The notes under the pieces were generated by a model. That model made no database searches. It saw only the letters and a program-made list of their open reading frames with translations, and was not told the origin of the DNA. The position numbers and the translations under genes were made by a program. A stretch of 64,000 nucleotides of DNA from Diadema setosum (Eukaryota > Echinodermata > Echinoidea > Diadematoida > Diadematidae): assembly GCA_033980235.1 (NCBI GenBank), contig CM067059.1:18982100-19046099 (forward strand), read 5' to 3'. Below, in pieces: positions 56,816 through 64,000 of this stretch (position 1 is the stretch's first letter; every line of letters starts with the position of its first letter).

Positions 56816-57991
56816 TTAATTTTCCCAATTGATCCAGCTTGACAGGGGGGAACCATTTCGTGCCGGTTTTCGGGTCTGAAGAACGAGTTTGGTCCCATTG
56901 ATGCGAATCCTGGTGGACAGTTGTTTTTCCTTGCGAATCTTGTAGGCTAGTGTTGCTAGGCGACCGCGTTCGCGTTTCATCGGTGGTGTCAAATCCGACC
57001 TGATAGTGACACGATCGTAGCAACCTTTCTCTGGGGTTTGCTGGGGGCGATGCGGGGGGTCATTTACCTGGTGTGCGGGTTCGGCTTGTGGTGGCTGCTG
57101 AGGACGACGGCGGTGGGGATGCTCGAAAGCACCAAGCAAACGATCACGGTCTGCCATGCAGACAAACCGTATAATGATGGGTCGGGGTGCTGATTCTTTG
57201 CCGATGCCTCTCTGAGGAGATGGGAGACGGTGGGCATTTACCAGCGGTACTTTGGATGCTTCGCCGAGCGGAATTTGGAGAAAGTAAGCCAGAACCTCAT
57301 ACACAGTAGCATAGATGTCTTCCTTAGCGCCTTCTCCAACTCCATAAATCAGTAGGTTTTGCTTTCTGTGGTGCATTTCCAGTTGTAGAAGTTTGTCTTC
57401 AAATTCGTCATTTTTGCGAGCAGTCTCCTCTCTGATTTTAGGTAGGGTTTCTTTTTCTAGCAGCATAATTTTGTCAGAATTGAAACTTACAGTTGTTTCC
57501 ATGTCCTGCACAGCTCTCCTTGTTTCTTTGAGCTCCAACTTCATCGTGTTCAAATCCAGATTTATGGAGTCAAATCTCGAGTTCATGTCCGTCGAAAGTT
57601 GGGAAAATAGTTGGCGCATTTCGGTGATGACACTATCATGACTAATCATGCCGGGAGATGTGGCGTCAGTGGAAGGGCTTGGCGAGCTGCAATTGGTGGA
57701 CTGCAGCACCACATGATCATCACTCGCAGGTAATTGGGTCACGTGATCCTCGTTGCCGGGAATTTGGCTTTGGCTATGGCTCCGATTTTGCTGCGACGGG
57801 TAGTTACCTCTCGGCTGGGCCGGGGTCTCCGGGGTAGGCATGGTAGGTTCTCGGCCAACTGTGGAGGGTTTGCGGCCACCTGCAGCAGCTGATCTTGTAG
57901 AATGATAAGTTGAAGCCATTTTCTTCTGTTTTTGCAGGTTTTGCATTGACGATTTCGTTGTAGTGGGTCTTAAGCTATATGGACGCTCCAT
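56816..57991 (-). CDS. L1-ORF1p-like nucleic-acid-binding protein, solitary
   Basis: 391 codons, uninterrupted. Residues 1-115 are Ser/Pro/Gln-rich and disordered. Residues ~117-209 form a heptad-like coiled coil ending in LLQLEMHHRKQNLLIYGV. Residues ~210-290 resemble the RRM of L1-type ORF1 proteins (RKQNLLIYGV, then NAHRLP and RPIIIRFVCMADRDRLL). Residues ~323-372 resemble the C-terminal domain (RSDLTPPMKRERGRLATLAY, RIRINGTKLVL). Such proteins trimerise and bind element RNA as chaperones. An unusual His/Pro/Gln-rich insert (~290-322) separates the RRM from the C-terminal domain. No ORF2 follows, so this is a stranded LINE ORF1, a non-autonomous unit or a domesticated copy. The start may be Met1 or Met25 (MASTYHSTR). 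Confidence 0.85.
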   Translation of the reverse strand: MERPYSLRPTTTKSSMQNLQKQKKMASTYHSTRSAAAGGRKPSTVGREPTMPTPETPAQPRGNYPSQQNRSHSQSQIPGNEDHVTQLPASDDHVVLQSTNCSSPSPSTDATSPGMISHDSVITEMRQLFSQLSTDMNSRFDSINLDLNTMKLELKETRRAVQDMETTVSFNSDKIMLLEKETLPKIREETARKNDEFEDKLLQLEMHHRKQNLLIYGVGEGAKEDIYATVYEVLAYFLQIPLGEASKVPLVNAHRLPSPQRGIGKESAPRPIIIRFVCMADRDRLLGAFEHPHRRRPQQPPQAEPAHQVNDPPHRPQQTPEKGCYDRVTIRSDLTPPMKRERGRLATLAYKIRKEKQLSTRIRINGTKLVLQTRKPARNGSPLSSWINWEN

Positions 57992-58166
57992 TCATAACTC
58001 TTGTATAAAAATGAAAATATCAAGTTATACTCCTGACCTTGAGTTTCGGGAGCTCACTCAGTTACACGTCTGCTCGTCACGCTGTCATGCTGTCAGATGA
58101 AAAAGCACCGCTGGATATGTATAGAATAAAATCTGGAATGAGGTAGCGTGGCATTACTTTTTAAAT

Positions 58167-58168
<2 letters not shown>

Positions 58169-58201
<33 letters not shown>
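58169..58201. repeat. (GT)n microsatellite
   Basis: About 16 uninterrupted GT dinucleotides upstream, in the minus sense, of the ORF1p-like gene. Confidence 0.95.
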
Positions 58202-58202
<1 letters not shown>

Positions 58203-58489
58203 TATTCTATCAAATCTATTCACATCGTTTATTTTATATCAAGGCCTTCCAACATAACTGAATTGGGGGAAAGTCACTCAGGTTACTCAGTAAAGGTTGA
58301 CGAGAACCATGCAATCACATTCCTGTCAGATATCATACTTGAGAACTGAATCGCATCGCCATTCGTTCTTTCCGAGAAAGTACGGAGCTGAATTCCCTGT
58401 CGTCGGAAATTGTTGCAGCGCCATCTATGGGAACATTCCGTAACCGACTAACGGTTGATCACAGTGGCTAGTCATGCTAGCGCGCCGGA

Positions 58490-58612
58490 ACACTTCTGTT
58501 TTTTGTTTTGTTTTGTTTCGTTGTTTGTTTGTTTGTTTGTTTTTGGTTTTGTTTTGTTTTGTTTTGTTTTGGTTTTTTTTTTTTTTTTTTTTTTGGGGGG
58601 GGGGGGGAAATT
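58490..58612. repeat. TTTTG repeats, T run and G run
   Basis: (TTTTG)n and (GTTT)n words, then 22-24 T and a 14-base G run. The ~100 bases that follow include GGGGGCACGTTGTGACGG and look like a remnant of a G-rich element, but no matching left end was found. Confidence 0.8.
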
Positions 58613-59230
58613 TTGACGGGGGCACGTTGTGACGGTGTGAGATCCTCGGCGAGGGTGCGGGAGGGGGATACCTTCTTCCCATAGTAAGGACTTTTTGTAA
58701 AAACAGAGTATAAAAGTCGCGTTTATAGAGCATTTTGAATCAAATTTGTAGAGAAGTATACTACAAAAAAAAAAAAAAAATCACTGCGAAGCACTATGAT
58801 CACAACTTATGAAAGCTATTTACTATATGCGGGCAGAGCGAGCGAGCCAATTTCACTTTGCCATTCGTCTGAAATGTAGGGTCAATCTATTCGTTGAAAG
58901 CTTTTAAAAACGTGATCGCATTGTTCGGGCAATGGAAATTATTCTTATATTGAAAGAAGAAAAGGAAGAAGAAAAGAAAAAATGAACGGTTTACTTAAGG
59001 TATGTTTTCAGGGGCACACTGGAGGACGCGAGGCTACCATAAATACACTAAATAAAACTCATAAGTAAATATTAGTGTATATATTAAAATATAATAATGT
59101 ATATCATTAGTGTATTAGCCCCGTTAGAGGCGAAAATTAGCAATTTCTGTTACGAAATTGACAACTTTTAGACAAAAAAGTGATTTTATCGTTCATTTTG
59201 GTCTTTAAATAATTGATTAATTATTTGTAA

Positions 59231-59363
59231 CAGGGGGCACTTGGGGGAGCAAAAACTCGTCCCCCCCCCCCCCCCCCCAATTTTATTTTTTTCTTGGGGG
59301 GGGGGGGGGGGGAGTGCCCCCTCTGCCTCCTCCCCCCCCCCCCCCCCACTTCCGGCGCCCTTG
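59231..59363. mobile_element. Short GC-rich element, CAGGGGGCAC...GGCGCCCTTG
   Basis: The ends are imperfect inverse repeats (CAGGGGGCAC and CAAGGGCGCC). The interior is largely C and G runs with one TTTTATTTTTTTCTTG segment. TAA/TTA borders the ends. Member of the CAGGGGC-type group seen at 5760 and 25293. Bases 59364-60457 contain no other recognised feature. Confidence 0.55.
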
Positions 59364-60457
59364 TTAAGTTATGTTCTTCATATTTGTTATGTGCTTGCAA
59401 ATATATGTAAATAAAGTGTATTATAATGTAAATAGCACAGTCTGCAAGAATCTTCATTGAATTTATTGAAGGAGGCAGACTTAACCAGAAGAAGAAGAAA
59501 GTGCGGTGATCACCGGCATAGCCAAGATTTGGATCGGCAGGGGAAAAAAAGAAAAGAAAATTGCGTGTATACTGTATACATGCACGTGCATAAAGCCGCT
59601 CCCTTTTAACCTTTTATCAAGTAAGATTATAATTTTGTCGCTTCGCTCCCTCGCATACTAACCGCCCCCTACTCCGCTTGGGTAATACAATAAGCCAGTT
59701 CGGAGATAGCTCATGTGCACATGGGTACAAATGACCTTTCATTTTTCTCAGTTGGTTAGGCACTTCGCTCAATTCAAAGCGACATAATGCAGCAGCTTGC
59801 CCAATATAGCAATTTATGGAACTAGTATTCTAACAAAGAATGAACCTGTGTAAATTAAGTGACCAGAATGGTTCGTCAATCAACACTTTGGGAGCATCTA
59901 TTTCATTGTGCTGTTTTGAATACATTAACAAACTTTTTCTTTTAACATTGCTAAAATACCAGGGTTGCTGTCAGGTGGGTGTACTGGCAGGCACCATTTA
60001 TAAGGATCCATGAATAATCATAGCGTTACAGATGCTTATCTCAGTGAAATTAAAAACCAACCTGTCTCTCGGTACAAATGACCTTTTTTTGCTCATGCTC
60101 AAACTGGAACCCCGAACTGGCTTATACCGACCACTCCGTTTAACTGCCATGAGCGCGGCTGATCATTGGTATCCGATGATTGCACATAGTCTTGCAAGGA
60201 GGTTCACAAAAGTTTCAACACAGCAGAAAGTTGAAATCTGAGAAAAATACAAGCCGTAATAGTTCTAAGCACCCCCTAGCTGAAGTAAGGAAAGTACATT
60301 ATGCACTCCATAATGGTTCATACACATAATTATGTGGAGCTGGAGAAATTGTATCATTTTATCAGCGTTAATGGGCAGCAATATGAGGTCAAAACATATA
60401 CACTAAAGAAGATTTCCAAGGCCCTCTAGCTTAAGAATGATGTGCTTTCATAGTTAA

Positions 60458-61061
60458 AGGGGAAATCTAATCGAAATATAAGTTTTTCTGATAAGAAAGA
60501 GAAAAATATTTCGAGTTCAACGGTAAAATTTTGATCAAAATCGGGTGAAAAGTAAGAAAGTTATGACATTTTGAAGTTTCGCAAATTTTTCAGGAAACAG
60601 TTCTTGAACGGTCAATATGAATATGTAAATGGCGAAGTGAGCATGTCATACCCTCACAACTTGCCACGATAGTTTGTATATCAAATTTTGGAATTTCCAG
60701 TATTTCATTCAAACGCAATTATGCCCGAGGCTCAAATCTACATATAACTGATCACTATTCAGAAGTTATTCAACCAGGAATAACATCATGTTTTAGGCTT
60801 CAATGGCAGAAACATTGAATTTTGTCATTTTTTTTTTGTACACGATCAAATGAAAATTTTGGGGTATGACATGGTCAGCTCACTCATTTGCATATTCATA
60901 TCAAATGTACAAGAACTGTTTGGCAGAAATAAGCAAAACTTCAAAATTTCATAACTTCCTTATTTTTCATCCAATTTCAGTCACATTTTTACCGTTGAAT
61001 TCGTAAGATTTTACTATTTTTTTTTTATCAGACAAACTTATTTTTGGACTGGATTTCCCCT
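60458..61061. mobile_element. TTAA-flanked foldback MITE, 604 bp
   Basis: TTAA at 60454-60457 and 61062-61065. The left end AGGGGAAATCTAATCG and the right end GACTGGATTTCCCCT are inverse repeats. Inverse similarity continues for ~230 bp per arm (for example TATGACATTTTGAAGTTT near 60562 against AAACTTCAAAATTTCATA near 60935). Non-coding. Confidence 0.9.
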
Positions 61062-61415
61062 TTAAGGTGACCGTCTTACCCCACTTTCACCTACATGTTC
61101 TGTGTAACTTCGTTGGACATGCCCTCCTTTTCAGATCACTGTTTGTTAGCTATCGTGTACTCTGAAAATGTGTTGATGTATTTTAATTGATCTAAGTGGA
61201 ATGAAGCATCTAGAACTGAAATTGGAAACAAGAGGTACATGTAATAGTGGGCGCGATGGCGGTCAGATGTATATGGTGTGGTTGCAGTCAGGTTGACGCT
61301 AAGTGAGAGATGCAGCGATGAAAGTTTGATTGAGTCTGAATTATAATGGAAACAAAATTCCACGTGTAGGGGTCTGTCTTTATACTTATTCATTTCGTCT
61401 CTTTGGAAGGGTAAA

Positions 61416-61580
61416 CCAGGGGGGTGTTTCATCAACGCTTGTCAGTGCCGACAACTGTCGGCGCCGACCAATTTCAGCAAAATCCTTGGTTTTGATTGGC
61501 TGAGATGCTCTGGTCACTGACTGTTACTATGGTGATTCAAGTTGTCAGCACCGACAAACGTTGATGAAACACCCCCCAGG
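61416..61580. mobile_element. 165-bp hairpin mini-element, CCAGGGGGGTGTTTCATC
   Basis: The left arm CCAGGGGGGTGTTTCATCAA and the right arm TTGATGAAACACCCCCCAGG are inverse copies. Symmetry extends through TTGTCAGTGCCGACAAC / GTTGTCAGCACCGACAA. The loop contains GATTGGCTGAGA. It lies ~670 bp upstream of the cystatin exon. From 61581 to 62250 only ordinary sequence is seen, presumably the promoter and 5' UTR of the cystatin gene. Confidence 0.85.
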
Positions 61581-62250
61581 GCGCCTTTTGATTGCTCGAA
61601 AACCACAAACTTCACTTGATGAAATGGATTCAAACAAAGAAATATGTTCATTCACTCATACCATTACATCACTGATTGTATCAAGCCTGCCTAATATCCA
61701 AAGACGTCTCTTCGCCAAGTTCCCGGAAAGGAACTTTCAAGTAGAGCCTTGACGAAGTGTCATCTTTGATAAGATATTATGCCCTATATTCCTATTTAAC
61801 CTAGTTTGATGCCTTCGAAGTAATCAAGGTCAAGATACACTTGCTGTTGATAGTGTACGAATTGTCCTTAAAATAATACTCTCGAAATATTAATAGAAAG
61901 GAAATGACGTCTTCTTGCCCGTCCAACAACCTTCTCTTCCTGCATATATTTCTTCATCCTCTTCCGTTTCTTTTTGCTTTGTTCCTCCCTTCAATTCTCA
62001 CTGGCGTCATCGTACGCTGACGATCTGATGGCGGAGTTTAAGGATCGTTGATCGCCATGTTGCGTGAGGCGATGCGCGAGTGAGCACCGCATGATGCTGG
62101 GAAATAGATTTGCCTCTCAAGTCGAGACCCGTCTTGAAGGCAGACACCAAGAAACGTTGCTGTTGGGCAGTGTGCTTCCAGAGGTCTTCAGGGAAAGACA
62201 CATTTATTTGGTGATTCGTCGGACTGTCAGTCATTAGATCCTAGGAGAAA

Positions 62251-62502
62251 ATGCAGACACTCAGTGTTCTCATCCTGGTGATAGCAGCGGCGGTGGTAAT
62301 GGCGGTTGCTGGCGTGACCAACGAGAAGGAGAAGAGAGTTGGTGGAATTAAACCGGTCCCTGATGCCAGAAACGTTCCGGAGAAGGTGATAGAGGTGGCC
62401 ATGGACAAATTTGACAGTGTGCGCGACGATCTGGAAAAAGAAAACAAGGAAATGTCGGAGTACTGGCTGAGTGATGCGGCTGTTGGACAAATAAACTATC
62501 AG
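62251..62502 (+). CDS. Secreted cystatin-type cysteine protease inhibitor, first coding exon
   Basis: 84 codons from ATG (context GGAGAAAATGC, purine at -3) to a CAG codon followed by the donor GTATAT. Residues 1-21 are a hydrophobic signal peptide, with cleavage likely around AVAG|VTN. The mature part begins with a charged segment and RVGGIKPVP, in which the Gly-Gly corresponds to the conserved N-terminal glycine of family-2 cystatins that enters the protease active-site cleft. A helix follows (VPEKVIEVAMDKFD) and then a strand region ending INYQ. In vertebrate cystatins the first exon also stops at the Gln that opens the QxVxG loop, so the Val-x-Gly part, the PW loop and the cysteines are expected in later exons. 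None is recognised before 64000, so the gene is partial. Acts outside the cell or in lysosomes against papain-like proteases. No gene symbol is assigned. Confidence 0.85.
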
Positions 62503-62804
62503 GTATATATGCAATTGAGCAGCATATGCCAACATTCCCCGTAAATGCCCGTAGTCTTTATGTAAAAGTTTATTGGCAGTTTGTTGGAATCCATTTGTTT
62601 TATTATGTATATATATGTATGACAGAGAACGATTAATCCAATAATGATATTTCTAACATCATGGGGGATTTTGGTTTGGTTCAGGCATCGAAAAATTATA
62701 ACTGTCTAACACGTACAGTGTACGTGGTATGCAACATAAAAATGCGCATTATATAAAATATGTGAGTGTGAGTGTGTACATATTATGTAAATATATGCAT
62801 CAAT

Positions 62805-63480
62805 TCGATTCAATTTATTTCCACGGGGTAAATATAAAAGAAATAAAAACATTACAACGAGCGCAACTTACATCATGCAGTATGCAATAAATATATAAAA
62901 CGTGGGGGAATCAACAATAAAGGCAGATCCCTGTCAATTAAAAATGGACAATACAAATAACGCACATAATAAAACATTGCAAAAAACATTGGACTATACA
63001 GATGACAAAAACATTACAATAAACAAGTGATTAGGCAAGTAATATGTCTAACTCATTCATGCGTGTGTCAAGCGAGATTATTGAATCCAAAGAAAATGTT
63101 TACATTTCCTTTTAAAGGATGAAAGACTAATGGTATATTTAATGTTGTCTGGTAAGTTATTCCACAAAAGAGGGCCAGCATAGCTTATAGTATACGTCTA
63201 GAAGCATTGTATCTATAAAATGGACTATATAACTTATTACCTTGACGAGTACTGTATACAACTCTTTACATTTATTACATGAATTTGAGGTATGACCTTC
63301 AAGTAATGATTACTGCTACAAATAATATGCAACCTAGACATACAAGACTTTGGTGAAGGAATGTGACCAAATAAAGTAGGGGCTACTTGTACATGACAAT
63401 ACAGGACTGATACAAAACAAAATCACACCAACTAACGTACGGGATTCATGCTAGTATGAAATGCGCATATTCATTCAAAA
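62805..63480 (-). mobile_element. 5'-truncated LINE fragment (RT C terminus and 3' end)
   Basis: Read on the minus strand: STRQGNKLYSPFYRYNASRR, then a stop, AMLAGPLLWNNLPDNIK-like and TISLSSFKRKCKHFL, which is the conserved C-terminal tail of CR1-like RTs. This is followed by a 3' UTR ending in TTGAATCGAATTG near 62805, the (GAATT)-type end. Located in the first intron of the cystatin gene. From 63481 to 64000 nothing else is recognised. Confidence 0.75.
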
Positions 63481-64000
63481 TATTGTGTATAACATCTAGC
63501 AAGTCAAGAGGGGGGAGGTTGTGTACAGTTTGATTTATTTTTACGTTTGTCTGTAGATTGTCCTTAGCAGCCAGGTCTTTTACGTAAAAGAAACGAAGTG
63601 ATCACTGAATGTCCGCGTATATTACACAATATAGTCACACTTAACAAACATAGTCAGAATTAACTTTAAAAAGCACTGTACTCAAACTCGCTCTCTGTAG
63701 ACCCTCTCTTACTTGCTCCTACTTCTTTTAATTGATGGTAACTTTCCTGATTCTTTTCTTAATATTTCTTGATCGTCGTGCATTTTATTAAACGTTGGTA
63801 CATGTTTCAATTTCCTTTCAAATGTCTCCAATAAGAGCAACCAAAAGCTGGAAATACTGGTTTCCTGCTTATCTTGACTGCCAAGTCAGATTCCTTTCGT
63901 CGATATTATACAATATGATATACTATTTCTTTGTATTGTATAAGCGCGAAAAGGCACGAATCAGTCTTTGCACTTTCAAAAATTAGATTTATTTATGTTT

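Noticed and set aside
51440..58070. Common 5' end of the LINE (GGGAGCTCACTAACTC) and the ORF1p-like unit (GGGAGCTCACTCAGTT)
   Set aside because: The words are in opposite orientation relative to the coding strands and centre on the palindrome GAGCTC, so they do not support the two being parts of one element.
62227..62535. Minus-strand frames opposite the cystatin exon
   Set aside because: Shadow frames of the real + strand coding exon.
1..64000. tRNA genes
   Set aside because: I looked for A- and B-box patterns (GGTTCGAATCC-like words with a matching acceptor stem) and saw none that fold convincingly; a covariance-model scan would be decisive.

Overview
This window is eukaryotic, animal, non-coding-rich DNA, most likely from a marine deuterostome and probably an echinoderm such as a sea urchin. 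That is an inference from the intron/exon style, the CR1-like LINEs, the many pogo/Tigger-type and TTAA-flanked miniature elements, and the TGACCTTTGACCT/GGAC repeat with its GCCTCCG hairpin tail. I cannot fix the species without a database. There are no operons, rRNAs, recognisable tRNAs or CRISPR arrays.

Host genes are few. (1) Two exons on the + strand (3182-3511 and 9174-10128) join in frame across a 5.66 kb intron. They encode the C-terminal ~427 residues of a putative nuclear protein: a Myb/SANT- or MADF-like segment, a basic stretch, a coiled coil and an acidic, Ser/Pro-rich tail. (2) At the right end (62251-62502) lies the first coding exon of a secreted cystatin-type cysteine protease inhibitor; its remaining exons lie beyond the window or were not recognised.

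Nearly everything else is mobile or repetitive DNA. On the minus strand there is an almost intact CR1/jockey-like LINE (47.3-51.5 kb; endonuclease and reverse transcriptase separated by one stop and one homopolymer frameshift). A solitary L1-ORF1p-like RNA-binding protein ORF without an accompanying reverse transcriptase lies at 56.8-58.0 kb. Older LINE fragments lie at 4.9, 25.2, 27.9 and 62.8 kb. Non-autonomous DNA transposons can be delimited by terminal inverted repeats and target-site duplications at 10.4, 11.5, 13.7, 19.2, 20.5, 23.8, 25.3, 35.3, 36.4, 43.4, 45.9 and 60.5 kb, several nested in one another.

The most unusual architecture is large-scale symmetry. There is a nested, nearly perfect palindrome inside the intron of the Myb-like gene (7.65-8.96 kb). 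A ~4.4 kb array at 30.3-34.8 kb holds about 21 'GGGGCGGATCCAGGAATTCC' units whose order is mirrored about a centre near 32.55 kb. A fresh 950 bp tandem duplication lies at 38.9-40.8 kb, and a ~960 bp tandem satellite at 52.3-55.85 kb shows a sharp homogenisation boundary. No new enzymatic or defence system is evident; the interesting content is structural.
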